Origin: Ancylomarina sp. 16SWW S1-10-2
Lineage (GTDB): Bacteria; Bacteroidota; Bacteroidia; Bacteroidales; Marinifilaceae
Direction of reading: 5' to 3'
Length of the DNA: 64,000 nucleotides
Assembly: GCF_009669305.1 (NCBI RefSeq)
Contig: NZ_SADB01000012.1
Location: 1-64,000 of the forward strand
Below the pieces are notes generated by a model. It did not search any database and was not told where the DNA came from. It saw only the letters and a list, made by a program, of their open reading frames with translations. Of this stretch, positions 27,803 to 37,938 are shown piece after piece; position 1 is the first letter of the stretch; each line of letters begins with the position of its first letter. The translations under genes and the position numbers were made by a program.

Positions 27803-28528
27803 TTGAAAAATACAGATTGGTTGAGCAGAACAGAACTGCTCCTAGGAGAAGAAAAATTAGAACAGTTAAAAAATGCCCACATTTTAGTCGTTGGACTTGG
27901 TGGTGTGGGTGCATATTCTGCCGAACTGCTTTGTAGAGCTGGCATAGGACAAATGACCATTGTTGATAATGATGATTTGGAGGCTTCAAATATTAATAGG
28001 CAATTGCCAGCTACAACAGAAACTTTAGGTAAAAATAAAACGGATGTTATGGCTGAAAGATTACTAGCTATTAACCCAGATTTAAAACTTAGAGTTATTA
28101 ATGAATACCTACGAGATGATCGAATGGTAGAAGTTCTAGAAGAAACTAAATACGATTATGTTGTAGATGCCATTGACACATTAGCACCAAAAATTATACT
28201 TATTTTCCATAGTCTCAAAAACAACTACAAAGTTGTGAGTTCGATGGGTGCTGGAGGCAAAATGGATCCTAGCCAAATTCAGATCAAAGATATTTCCAAA
28301 TCATACAATTGTAGATTAGCTAGAATGTTAAGAAAAAAGCTTCATCAAATTGGCGTTCGCAAGGGTGTAACAGTTGTTTTTTCGCCCGAGGATGTAGATA
28401 AAAAAGCTGTGGTATTAGTGGAATCTAAAAATAAAAAATCGAACGTAGGTACAATCTCTTATATGCCTCCAATATTTGGCTGTTATATTGCTTCGGTCGT
28501 TCTTCGCGACTTAGCAGGGAAAAACTAA
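27803..28528 (+). CDS. tcdA: tRNA threonylcarbamoyladenosine dehydratase
   Basis: This 241-residue E1-like (ThiF-fold) enzyme uses ATP to cyclise t6A37 of tRNA to ct6A. The nucleotide-binding loop is VVGLGGVGAYSAELL (29-43), followed by DNDDLEASNINRQ and the conserved VDAIDTLAPK. The start is TTG at 27803, chosen because the conserved family N-terminus (DWLSRTELLLGEE) begins within a few residues and no in-frame ATG or GTG precedes it. The C-terminal GTISYMPPIFG is typical. Confidence 0.93.
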   Translation: MKNTDWLSRTELLLGEEKLEQLKNAHILVVGLGGVGAYSAELLCRAGIGQMTIVDNDDLEASNINRQLPATTETLGKNKTDVMAERLLAINPDLKLRVINEYLRDDRMVEVLEETKYDYVVDAIDTLAPKIILIFHSLKNNYKVVSSMGAGGKMDPSQIQIKDISKSYNCRLARMLRKKLHQIGVRKGVTVVFSPEDVDKKAVVLVESKNKKSNVGTISYMPPIFGCYIASVVLRDLAGKN

Positions 28529-28884
28529 ACCAAGATGAAAGTAGAAAAAAGGCTAAAGGTTAAAGGGGAAAAAGGAAAAACGAGGCAACATTATATACGA
28601 TTAGAATAGAAAAATTTACATGAAATTAGAGCGCGTTTGCGAGATATGATAAAAACTTACAAACGCCTTTTAATCTATTATATAGGTAAACTTACCACAC
28701 ATCAACAACAATCTGACTAAGAGTATTTTAAAAGACAACTAAACCAATATAAAGAAGAAAAAACCTGTTTTGTTCACACTTTTAAAAAATACACCTAAGA
28801 AAAACAGCTTAACAATATTTAATTCAACTCACTTTTTATTACCTTTAAGGTATTAATAAATATACTTAAAAAAGCCGAGTGAGC
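28529..28884. other. Intergenic spacer, no feature recognised
   Basis: This 356-bp A-rich segment has no convincing frame, hairpin or repeat except simple purine-rich words (AAAAGGnnAAAGG) at 28530-28580. Confidence 0.5.
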
Positions 28885-29394
28885 ATGCAACTTTACTATG
28901 ACATACTGCCTTCTCCTGTAGGTGATTTACTTATTATTACCCAAGAATCTACGCTTATCAAAATTGTTTTTCAAACAAAAAAACAAACTCACACCATCAA
29001 ATCGGAATGGATACAAGGCTCTGAATTCTTAAAACAAATAAAAGATGAGCTTAATTCCTACTTTGCTGGTGATTTAAAACAATTTTCAATTCAAGTCAAT
29101 CCGCATGGCACACCTTTTCAAAAACAGATTTGGAAAGAAGTTATGGCAATACCCCACGGACAAGTTTGTTCTTATCAAGATGTAGCGAATAATATTAATA
29201 AAGCTTCGGCTTGTAGAGCTGTTGGAAGAGCAAACTCCCAAAATCCTATTCCTATCATAATTCCTTGTCATAGAGTAATTGGGAAAAACGGTAAATTAAC
29301 TGGTTATGCTGGAGGTCTCAATCGAAAACAAACGTTACTAGAATTAGAAGGTATTAATACAGAACATTACCCAAATCAGTACAAACTTTTTTAA
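28885..29394 (+). CDS. ogt: Methylated-DNA--protein-cysteine methyltransferase
   Basis: The protein has 169 residues from the ATG at 28885. A GTG two codons earlier is possible. It repairs O6-alkylguanine by moving the alkyl group to its own Cys. The active site is IIPCHRVIG with the acceptor Cys at residue 128, the helix-turn-helix contains VGRANSQNP with the Arg finger, and GYAGGLNRKQ follows. The short N-terminal domain lacks the Ada regulatory part, so this is the constitutive Ogt/AdaB type. Confidence 0.94.
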   Translation: MQLYYDILPSPVGDLLIITQESTLIKIVFQTKKQTHTIKSEWIQGSEFLKQIKDELNSYFAGDLKQFSIQVNPHGTPFQKQIWKEVMAIPHGQVCSYQDVANNINKASACRAVGRANSQNPIPIIIPCHRVIGKNGKLTGYAGGLNRKQTLLELEGINTEHYPNQYKLF

Positions 29395-29560
29395 TTAATA
29401 ATACTAGCTATCTTATTAATGGATAATATTAAAATACCTTAACAAGACTCTACTTTCACGTTATTCTGTTTGATAAACAGACTAAAAGCAATACCTTGCG
29501 GACTGTTTAATGCGATTTGCTTAACATTTTGCATAATACATATCAAAAAAACAAAACTAA

Positions 29561-31351
29561 ATGACCAATAAAACTGCACACACATTCCACATTCCTGTTA
29601 TGGGAACAGGATATACAGTGAACACGCCATTACGAGTAGCTCAGTATGGTATTTCGTCTGTAGTTTCTATTATTGATGATGTTCTTCTCGAAAATTTGCG
29701 TAATTTTTATAGCAAACAAATGGATTTGCCTTTCCAACCTATTTCCAGTAAAACAATGGATTGTAGGGCCGAAAGAATTACTGCATACCTTAACCTTATG
29801 GATAAAATGGTTAAGTCTAAATTCGAAGAAGTCAAAGATTCTTTCATAGAAAAGGGAAAAGAATTTGAAAAATATATGGATCTTCTTCCAGATGTGTCTA
29901 CACTTAAAAAAGAGATTCAAGACAAAGTCAAAAGCAACAATTACCTAAACGATATTAAGGGTTGGTTAAACGACAATTTGCCTCTTGGCAACATTGATGT
30001 TAACATTATGACCAAGGTAGATAAGGAAAATTGCTTTGAAGGAGAACAATTACCATCTGAATACAATGACGCACATGCTGCACTAAGAGGCTATGCCAAT
30101 AGTACACTTGAATCATCATTGGTTTTATCGGCTGGTATGAATCCACGTCTATATGGCTATTTGGAACAATTCAACGATTTTTATCCTAATAAAGATGGGT
30201 ATATCAAAAAGAAAATTACGCTTAAGGTAAGTGACTACCGTTCAGCACTAATTCAGGGTAAATTCTTAGCTAAAAAAGGAATTTGGGTTTCTGAATACAG
30301 GATTGAATCTGGTCTTAATTGTGGTGGTCACGCTTTTGCTACAGATGGTTCTTTAATGGGACCAATTCTTGAAGAATTTAAAAATAATAAATCAGACTTA
30401 ATCGCAGATACTAGTGAGCTACTATACGCTGCACTCCAAACAAAAAATCGTCCTGTTCCAGAAGGAAAATTAGATCTACGAATTACCGCTCAGGGTGGTG
30501 TCGGCACATCAGAGGAACATGATTTTTTATTAAATTATTACGGAATCAATTCTGTAGGTTGGGGTTCTCCTTTTTTATTAGTTCCTGAAGTTTGCGATGT
30601 TGATGAAACAACTTTCAAAACACTTTCCAATGCTAAAGAAGAAGACTTATACCTAAGTCACTCCTCTCCTCTAGGTGTTCGCTTTTATAGTTTGAAAGGA
30701 AACACGCGTGATAAAATGGAAAAAGAAGAGCTTAAGAATGGAAAACCAGGAAGTATCTGTACTAAGCGATTACTTGTTTCTAATAAAGATTATACAGAAA
30801 ATACAATCTGTACAGCTTCTAGACAATATCAAAACCTTAAAATAAAAGATCTACAATCACAAAATTTGAGTCAAGAGGCTTATGATCTTGAGATTGAAAA
30901 AATGAGTCGTAAAACCTGTCTTTGTAAGGGTTTATCTGCTTCATCATACCTTGTAAATGGTTTAGATACTTCTGCTGATGGCGATGGCGTTTCAATTTGT
31001 CCTGGTCCAAATATGGCTTACTTTTCGGAAACTGCCACTTTAAAACAAATGGTAGATCATATTTACGGACGTTTCAATTTGATTAAGCGTTCCGATCGTC
31101 CCAATATGTTTGTTAAAGAATTAAGTATCTATATCAATTACCTAAAAGAAGAAATTTCAGAATTAAAAGATCCTGATAAGAAGTGTCTTCGTAATTTAGA
31201 AAAATTCAAGAAAAAACTTCTTAGTGGCATTGAATATTACAATTCATTATCTGAAAAAATAAATGGTAAATACGATCAGATTATAGATGGTATTCAAAAA
31301 GATATGTATAAACTAGAAAGTGAACTTAATCAAATTAATATCCTTTCTTAA
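29561..31351 (+). CDS. Conserved 596-residue protein of unknown function, possible TIM-barrel flavoprotein
   Basis: I do not know a function for this cytoplasmic protein. It has no signal peptide or membrane helices. Notable motifs are GLNCGGHAFATDG (about 251-263), ITAQGGVGTSEEHDFLL (about 308-324) followed by VGWGSPFLLVPE, and a Cys group TCLCKGLS (Cys453, Cys455) with SICPGPN (Cys480). The GGVGTSEEHD...GWGSPF pattern resembles the phosphate-binding end of FMN TIM barrels such as glutamate synthase, and the C-terminal 80 residues form a long coiled coil. It faces the citrate synthase gene across a shared terminator and has its own upstream region. Confidence 0.7.
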   Translation: MTNKTAHTFHIPVMGTGYTVNTPLRVAQYGISSVVSIIDDVLLENLRNFYSKQMDLPFQPISSKTMDCRAERITAYLNLMDKMVKSKFEEVKDSFIEKGKEFEKYMDLLPDVSTLKKEIQDKVKSNNYLNDIKGWLNDNLPLGNIDVNIMTKVDKENCFEGEQLPSEYNDAHAALRGYANSTLESSLVLSAGMNPRLYGYLEQFNDFYPNKDGYIKKKITLKVSDYRSALIQGKFLAKKGIWVSEYRIESGLNCGGHAFATDGSLMGPILEEFKNNKSDLIADTSELLYAALQTKNRPVPEGKLDLRITAQGGVGTSEEHDFLLNYYGINSVGWGSPFLLVPEVCDVDETTFKTLSNAKEEDLYLSHSSPLGVRFYSLKGNTRDKMEKEELKNGKPGSICTKRLLVSNKDYTENTICTASRQYQNLKIKDLQSQNLSQEAYDLEIEKMSRKTCLCKGLSASSYLVNGLDTSADGDGVSICPGPNMAYFSETATLKQMVDHIYGRFNLIKRSDRPNMFVKELSIYINYLKEEISELKDPDKKCLRNLEKFKKKLLSGIEYYNSLSEKINGKYDQIIDGIQKDMYKLESELNQINILS

Positions 31352-31368
31352 AACAACTTTCTTAAAAA

Positions 31369-31404
31369 AAATCCCTTTAAACTCATGTTTAAAGGGATTT
31401 TTTT
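31369..31404. terminator. Bidirectional terminator between the 596-residue gene and gltA
   Basis: A perfect 14-bp stem AAATCCCTTTAAAC / GTTTAAAGGGATTT with a 4-base loop is flanked by A7 and T7 runs. It serves the two converging genes. Confidence 0.9.
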
Positions 31405-31418
31405 GTGTCTTACTAATT

Positions 31419-32729
31419 CTATTTCTTAATACCAACCAATTTTTCAAGCATATCAGTTGTTACTGATTTTGGTCTCTCAAGTGGATACCCCAATGCTCTA
31501 TCCCAAATAATATTAGCACAAATACCTATTGATCGTCCAATACCAAATAAAACAGTATAGAAATCGTAATCTTTCACCCCATAATGCCATTGAATTACAC
31601 CTGATTGTGCATCCACATTAGGCCATGGATTCTTTGCTTTACCTTGTTTCTTTAGTATTGGAGGCACAACTTTATAAAGTAAGTCTGCATATTTAAAGAT
31701 TGGATCATTTGGAAGATGTTTCTTACTAAATTCACGCTGTAACTTATAACGTGGATCTGTTTTACGTAATACCGCATGACCAAAACCTGGAATAACTTGA
31801 CCTGAATTTAGCGTATTCCAAACAAACTGCTCCATTTCTTCGGTAGATGGTAATTTATTGTCCATCTTTTCCATAACCTCATGTAACCAACGCAATACTT
31901 CCTGATTAGCTAAACCATGTAAAGGTCCTGCTAAACCATTAATCATCGACGAAATAGAAAGATAAATATCAGACAAGGAACTAGCCACCAAGTGACCTGT
32001 GTGAGCACTTACATTACCACTTTCATGATCAGAATGAATAAGGAAATGCAAACGAGACACATCATCATAAGGTTTTTTGATACCCATCATCTGAGCAAAG
32101 TTCGCTCCCATATCCAAATTAGGATCAGAACAAATACGATCTCCTTTACGATATAATTTATTATAAATATAAGCTGCAATTTCAGGTAACTTAGCCAAAA
32201 GATTTAAGGCATCTTCATAAGTTGCTTCCCAATAATCTTTCTTACATATACCTGCTTTATATTGACGATTAAATACCGACTCTCTATTTAATGTTAAAAT
32301 AGCTGTCGAAAAGATAACCATTGGATGACTTGACTCTGGGAATGAATCAATTACATCATAAACAAAACGAGGTACAATACGACGTTTCGAAAACTCTTCT
32401 ATAACTTGATCAACCTCATTATGTGTAGGGAAATCACCCGTTAAAAGAAGGTAAAACAAACCCTCTACCGATGGCATTTCAGCCCCCTTTGGCTTGGGCA
32501 AATTTTTAATAACCTCATCAAGTGTATAACCTCGATAACGAATACCTTCTTCAGGATCTAGATAAGAAATATCAGTCACAAGAGATTTGATACCCCTCAT
32601 ACCTCCTATTACTTGTGCGACGGTTACATTATCTACTTTAACATCACCATATTCTTGTAATAAACGCGCAGTTCTTGGTCTATGTTCTGTTATTTTTTTA
32701 GATAATTTTGATTTTAAAGTTTCTCTCAT
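31419..32729 (-). CDS. gltA: Citrate synthase
   Basis: This 436-residue enzyme condenses acetyl-CoA with oxaloacetate, the entry step of the TCA cycle. The catalytic residues can be placed: His271 in GPLHGLANQ, His318 in GFGHAVLRKTDPR and about Asp389 in DYDFYTVLFGIG. The length and the extended N-terminus match the type II-like form found in Bacteroidota. It lies downstream of aconitase on the same strand, with a 95-bp gap. No isocitrate dehydrogenase gene accompanies them here. Confidence 0.95.
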   Translation of the reverse strand: MRETLKSKLSKKITEHRPRTARLLQEYGDVKVDNVTVAQVIGGMRGIKSLVTDISYLDPEEGIRYRGYTLDEVIKNLPKPKGAEMPSVEGLFYLLLTGDFPTHNEVDQVIEEFSKRRIVPRFVYDVIDSFPESSHPMVIFSTAILTLNRESVFNRQYKAGICKKDYWEATYEDALNLLAKLPEIAAYIYNKLYRKGDRICSDPNLDMGANFAQMMGIKKPYDDVSRLHFLIHSDHESGNVSAHTGHLVASSLSDIYLSISSMINGLAGPLHGLANQEVLRWLHEVMEKMDNKLPSTEEMEQFVWNTLNSGQVIPGFGHAVLRKTDPRYKLQREFSKKHLPNDPIFKYADLLYKVVPPILKKQGKAKNPWPNVDAQSGVIQWHYGVKDYDFYTVLFGIGRSIGICANIIWDRALGYPLERPKSVTTDMLEKLVGIKK

Positions 32730-32824
32730 ATGGTTAATGTCATTATAATATTAGTGGTTTTATTGTTTTTTTTTATTTTTAAGATTCATCTACATATCAA
32801 TATAAATGAACCTTATTATATATA

Positions 32825-35089
32825 CTAATTGTTTTGTTTACGGATAAGATTCAATGCACTTCCTGCCTTAAACCAGTCTATTTGTGCTTGGTTGTAAGTA
32901 TGGCAAGCTTCAATAGTATCTTTACTTCCGTCTTCGTGTTTCAAAACAAGAGTTAAGTTTTTTCCTGGTTTAAAATCAGCTAAACCTAAAACATCAATTT
33001 CATCCTTTTCTTGAATTTTATCGTAGTCGGCTTTATTGGCAAATGTTAAACCAAGCATACCTTGTTTTTTCAAGTTCGTTTCATGAATACGTGCAAATGA
33101 TCTCACTAACACAAGTTTAACACCCAAATGACGAGGTTCCATAGCTGCATGCTCTCTTGATGAACCTTCTCCATAATTCTCGTCTCCTACAACAAAACTT
33201 GCAAAGCCTTCTGCTTTAATAGCTCGTGCTGTTGCTGGCACCTCTTCATACTTTTTAGATATAGGATTGAAGATAGAATTACTTTCATCATTAAAATAAT
33301 TGATAGCTCCAATCAACATATTATTTGAGATATTATCAAGATGTCCACGGAAACGTAACCAAGGTCCGGCCATTGAAATATGGTCAGTTGTACATTTTCC
33401 TTTAGCCTTAATTAAAAGTTTAAGTCCTTTGTAATCTTGTCCATCCCAAGCTTTAAATGGTGACAATAATTGTAAGCGTTCAGATTCCTTATTAACTTCA
33501 ATTTTAATACCTGATCCATCTTTTTGAGGCGCTAAATAACCAGCATCCTTAACATCGAAACCATGAGGTGGTAATTCAAAACCTTTAGGCTCATCCAACT
33601 TAACTTCTACACCATCTTCGTTAATTAAAGTATCCGTTATAGGATTAAAGGTTAAATCTCCAGCAATAGCAAATGCAGTTACCAATTCAGGAGATGCAAC
33701 AAAACCATGCGTATTAGGATTACCATCATTACGTTTCGCAAAATTTCTATTAAACGAAGTAATAATCGAATTTTTTCGAGTTGGATCATCCGTATGACGT
33801 TTCCACTGACCAATACATGGACCACAAGCATTGGACATAATCACACCACCAATATTTTCAAATTCTTTCAGAATACCATCTCTTTCGGTTGTATAACGAA
33901 CCATCTCTGATCCTGGCGTTACAACAAACTCCGATTTAACTTTTAGATTCTTATCTCTTGCTTGTTTAGCTAGCGATGCAGCTCTCGATAAATCTTCGTA
34001 AGAAGAGTTCGTACATGAACCAATAAGCCCAACTTCTAATTTTTGAGGATAGCCATTCTTTTTAACCGCATCGGCAAAATCAGTCAATGAATGTGCTAAA
34101 TCTGGCGTAAAAGGACCATTAATATAAGGTTCTAGTTCAGAAAGATTAATCTCAATAACTTCATCGTAGTATTTCTCAGGATTTAAAGCAATCTCATCAT
34201 CAGATCTTAGGTGAGGCATAATTTCATCAGCTAAATCAGCTATTGCTTCACGACCAGTATAACGCAAATACGTACTCATATTTTTATCGTAACCAAATAT
34301 CGAAGTTGTTGCTCCAATTTCAGCACCCATATTACAAATTGTACCTTTTCCCGTGCAGGATAAAGCATCAGCACCTTCGCCAAAATATTCAACAATAGCT
34401 CCAGTTCCACCTTTTACAGTTAGAATGCCTGCAACTTTAAGAATTACATCTTTAGACGATGCCCAACCACTTAACTTACCTGTCAATTTTACACCAATTA
34501 ACTTCGGCATTTTAAGCTCCCAAGCCATTCCTGCCATCACATCAACAGCATCAGCACCACCGACACCAATTGCAACCATTCCTAAACCACCAGCATTTAC
34601 CGTGTGAGAATCGGTCCCAATCATCATTCCACCTGGGAAAGCGTAGTTTTCTAAAACCACTTGGTGAATAATACCCGCTCCTGGTTTCCAAAATCCAATA
34701 CCATATTTATCTGATACGGATTGTAAAAAATTATAAACTTCGTTGTTCTGTAATAAAGCTTCTTTTAAATCTTCATCAGCTCCGGTAGATGCTTGAATTA
34801 AGTGATCGCAATGAACAGTTGAAGGAACAGCTACTTTTGATTTACCAGCATTCATAAACTGTAATAAGGCCATTTGAGCAGTTGCATCCTGCATGGCAAC
34901 ACGATCGGGTGCAAAATTCACATAAGCATCTCCTCTCTTGTATTCCTTTAAGGATTCGTTTGCAAACAAATGTGAATACAAAATCTTCTCACTTAAAGTA
35001 AGAGGTTTTCCTAATTTTTTTCGCGCAGCTTCAATTCGTGCTGGCATATTTTTGTAAACGGATTTAATCAATTCGAGGTCAAAAAGCAT
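32825..35089 (-). CDS. Aconitate hydratase
   Basis: This 754-residue aconitase interconverts citrate and isocitrate. The three cysteines that hold the [4Fe-4S] cluster are Cys359 (IGSCTNSS), Cys422 and Cys425 ([10 protein letters not shown]). The swivelling C-terminal domain carries [16 protein letters not shown] and [15 protein letters not shown]. Size and sequence pattern fit the mitochondrial-type aconitase rather than bacterial AcnA (about 890) or AcnB (about 865). It is the first gene of the pair with citrate synthase, giving the first two steps of the oxidative TCA branch. Confidence 0.95.
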   Translation of the reverse strand: MLFDLELIKSVYKNMPARIEAARKKLGKPLTLSEKILYSHLFANESLKEYKRGDAYVNFAPDRVAMQDATAQMALLQFMNAGKSKVAVPSTVHCDHLIQASTGADEDLKEALLQNNEVYNFLQSVSDKYGIGFWKPGAGIIHQVVLENYAFPGGMMIGTDSHTVNAGGLGMVAIGVGGADAVDVMAGMAWELKMPKLIGVKLTGKLSGWASSKDVILKVAGILTVKGGTGAIVEYFGEGADALSCTGKGTICNMGAEIGATTSIFGYDKNMSTYLRYTGREAIADLADEIMPHLRSDDEIALNPEKYYDEVIEINLSELEPYINGPFTPDLAHSLTDFADAVKKNGYPQKLEVGLIGSCTNSSYEDLSRAASLAKQARDKNLKVKSEFVVTPGSEMVRYTTERDGILKEFENIGGVIMSNACGPCIGQWKRHTDDPTRKNSIITSFNRNFAKRNDGNPNTHGFVASPELVTAFAIAGDLTFNPITDTLINEDGVEVKLDEPKGFELPPHGFDVKDAGYLAPQKDGSGIKIEVNKESERLQLLSPFKAWDGQDYKGLKLLIKAKGKCTTDHISMAGPWLRFRGHLDNISNNMLIGAINYFNDESNSIFNPISKKYEEVPATARAIKAEGFASFVVGDENYGEGSSREHAAMEPRHLGVKLVLVRSFARIHETNLKKQGMLGLTFANKADYDKIQEKDEIDVLGLADFKPGKNLTLVLKHEDGSKDTIEACHTYNQAQIDWFKAGSALNLIRKQNN

Positions 35090-36853
35090 ATTATTGTTTT
35101 TTTTGGTTTAGTGTTAAATATATAAAGAGTTATACTCTTTTTTTTGATTTTATTTTTTCGTGTCCCTAAATTAATAAAAAAAACAGAATATAAGACATCA
35201 AAGTCTTCTTTTATTAAGTTCTCATCTACTGTTTTTATAGCTTGTTGCCATTATTAAATATCCTAACGAATTTAGATACCTAAATATACTAAAAGCATAT
35301 AAATAATTCAATTCTATATACTAATATTAATATCTAATAAATTACAGCATATATAGTATGCATAAATCAGCTATTATGATTCACTTTAACTAAAGCTATA
35401 ATAATTTATGCTAGTTAAAAAATATATAAGAATGATAAGTTAAAATTTTAATAAAAAATAGTAAAAATATTCTCTAATCAGGCTTAAATTGAACATTTGA
35501 CTAGAAATAGAAGCGTTCTTTTATTTGTTTTGAAATATCATTTTGACTACACGCTTGTTTATACAAAAGATGCGTGTACAGCAATATAATCAACAAGACT
35601 TTCGACCTCTGGGGTAAAAGTGTCGCTCCTAAGGAGCTTTAAAAAGACATACACAATTCTTATGCTACCATACTAGCGTTCCTACGGAACTTTAATTACA
35701 AATCACTCACTCATTAACTCCTGATTGCAAATCAGGAGCAGCAATATAAGGTCAGCTACTGCAGATATATTATCTGCAGATTCAGAGTTAGGGATTGACA
35801 ATTCCTAATTTTTAGCTTAGGTGATTCCTAATTACTCGCTCAAAACCCCTAATCACAAATCAAAAGCAGCGAGGGTGGAAAAGCTCGTAGAGCTGGCAAT
35901 ATGATAGAATTAAAATATAATTATAACAAAATTCCAGAGGGATGACAGATAAATTAATTCGAATACATTTGACTCTATCGCTCCTACGAAGCTTAAAAAG
36001 ACAAACACAATTCTTATGCTACCATACTAGCGTTCCTAACGGAACTAAAAAGAGAAACACAAGTATATTTTTGGGAAAGGTCAGCTTCTACAGATATGTT
36101 ATCTGCAGATTTAGAGTTAGGGATTTTTAATCCCTAGTTTTTGAGCATAAGTGATTACAAATCACTAACTCAGAAACCCCTAATTATAAATCAGGAGCAG
36201 CGAAGATGGAAAAGCTCGGAGAGCTGGCAGTATGGTAGAATTAAAATAGAATCATAACAAAATCCCGTAGGGATGACAGATAAATTATTTCGAATACATT
36301 TGACTCTATCGCTCCTACGGAGCTTTAAAAAGACATACACAATTCTTTAGCTAACACACTTACGTTCCTACGGAACTAAATAATGAAAAACACAAGCAAC
36401 TTTATAAAAAAACTTAGCTACTACAGATTTTGAGAAAGGGATTTACAATTCCCAATTTTCAGCTTTGGTGATTACAAATCACCTACTCATAAACTCCTAA
36501 TTACAAATAAAAAGCAGCGAGGGTGGAAAAGCTCGGTGAGCTAACAGTATGGTAGAATTACCATATAATACTAACAAAATCCCAGAGGGATGACAGATAA
36601 ATTATTTCGAATACATTAACTCTATCGCTCCTACGGAGCTTAAAAAGATATACGCTATTCCTCTGCTACCATACTAGCGTTCCTAACGGAACTAAAAAGA
36701 GAAACATAAGCATATTTTGAGAAAAGGTCAACTACTACAGATTTAGAGTTTGGGATTTACAATTCCTAATTTTTAGCTTAGGTGATTACAAATCACCCAC
36801 TCATTAACTCCTGATTACAAATCAGGAGTAGCAAAATGAAATTTTAAATCAAA
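35090..36853. repeat. Four tandem copies of a 316-355 bp palindrome-rich unit, plus plain AT-rich flank
   Basis: The marker TCGCTCCT starts at 35623, 35978, 36309 and 36625 (spacing 355, 331, 316). The last copy ends near 36836. Each unit is a string of short hairpins: GCTCCTACGGAGC, CGTTCCTAACGGAAC, CTGATTACAAATCAG, TCTGCAGAT...ATCTGCAGA, AATCCCGTAGGGAT and CTACCATAC...GTATGGTAG. No copy has a real reading frame. The part before 35580 is AT-rich (about 80% by eye) and featureless apart from the upstream region of the aconitase gene. Confidence 0.85.
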
Positions 36854-37354
36854 CTACAAGCCTTTTGTGCCAAATTCATGAACCTCTAGATCCTTTATTT
36901 GTTTGCCATCAATCGTGAATTGAAGTAGGGTTTGTACTTTATGGAATCCTTGCAAACCTGCTGCGCCAGGATTCATGTGCAACAAATTGAGTTCCTTATC
37001 GAACATCACCTTAAGAATATGTGAATGTCCTGAGATAAAAAGTGCTGGCGGATTTCGTTTTATCTCCTCTCTAATCGTTTTATCATATCTTTTGGGATAA
37101 CCACCAATATGCGTCAACCACACATCAACATCTTCACATTTGAATCTTTGATGCAATGGATAAACTAAGCGAACATCTTGTCCATCAGCATTACCATAAA
37201 CAGCTGTTAAAGGTGCTACTGCTGCCAAACGATCGGCTGTTTCAATATTGCCAATATCACCTGCATGCCAAATTTCATCGCAACCTTCCAAATGTTTAAA
37301 TAATTTTTCATCGAGATAGGTATGCGTATCTGAAAGTAAGGCTATTCTTTTCAT
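36854..37354 (-). CDS. YfcE/MJ0936-type metallophosphoesterase
   Basis: This 166-residue single-domain phosphodiesterase has a dinuclear metal site. The ligands are seen in order: Asp9 and His11 (SDTH), Asp33 (HAGDIGN), Asn55 (YGNADGQ), His81 (LTHIGG), and His109 and His111 (SGHSH). Length and motif spacing match YfcE, which cleaves phosphodiesters in vitro; the physiological substrate is unknown. It stands alone between the palindrome array and the RF3 gene. Confidence 0.93.
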   Translation of the reverse strand: MKRIALLSDTHTYLDEKLFKHLEGCDEIWHAGDIGNIETADRLAAVAPLTAVYGNADGQDVRLVYPLHQRFKCEDVDVWLTHIGGYPKRYDKTIREEIKRNPPALFISGHSHILKVMFDKELNLLHMNPGAAGLQGFHKVQTLLQFTIDGKQIKDLEVHEFGTKGL

Positions 37355-37938
37355 GAATATAAGTATTTTGCGTAATGTGAATTTTTATGAAAGTCAAAAA
37401 TAATTGAATTTTCATTGATATATTCATTCGTATGATAATATTGACGTGTTTTCTTTAGAAAAGCTTCCTTTTATTAAACGTATTTTTTAAAATTATGAGT
37501 TAGGAACTATAAATATATCCCGCAAATTTCGCAGATAATCACAGAAAATAAATAGACGTTTTCAAAGCTTTTCTACTTCTCATACCTCACAGATGTATAA
37601 GTGCTCGTGTTTTGCAAAAGGGATAGTAGCATTTGTTTGAGCTCCTTTGTCTTTTTTTTTGACAAAGAGCGAGTGCGAATAGCCCGACCCGAAGGGGTTT
37701 GCCCAAAGAAATATGAATGATTAAAAAAGTAGATTACCCTATTGTTTTTGCTGAATGAAATTGAAACAAATTTGATTTCCATATTTTCTAAAAAGCAAAG
37801 TCTAAAATCCACTAAAAATGCTTAATTTTGCGTGCTTTTTATATAGACAAATAAGCAAGTTTGAATTTTGTAAACCGATGAATCAAATTCTCGATATAGA
37901 ATTCAACAATCCTTTTAATTGAAAGAAAACGACTAGCA
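37355..37938. other. 584-bp intergenic region with hairpin repeats
   Basis: It contains a Bacteroidota-type dispersed repeat: ATCCCGCAAATTTCGCAG at 37519-37536 and a hairpin GCTCCTTTGTC-T9-GACAAAGAGC at 37641-37670. A 79-residue minus-strand frame crosses this hairpin (37573-37812) but has the look of repeat-derived sequence. TAATTTTG at 37823-37830 is a possible -7 box for the RF3 gene, without a clear -33 element. Confidence 0.45.

Noticed and set aside
35942-36130. 62-residue frame in the palindrome array
   Set aside because: It is built from the repeat unit and has stop codons in the other copies at the same position.
37573-37812. 79-residue minus-strand frame containing GQTPSGRAIRTRSL
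   Set aside because: It runs through a hairpin with a T9 loop and looks like dispersed palindromic repeat DNA that happens to be open; no start signal and no domain.
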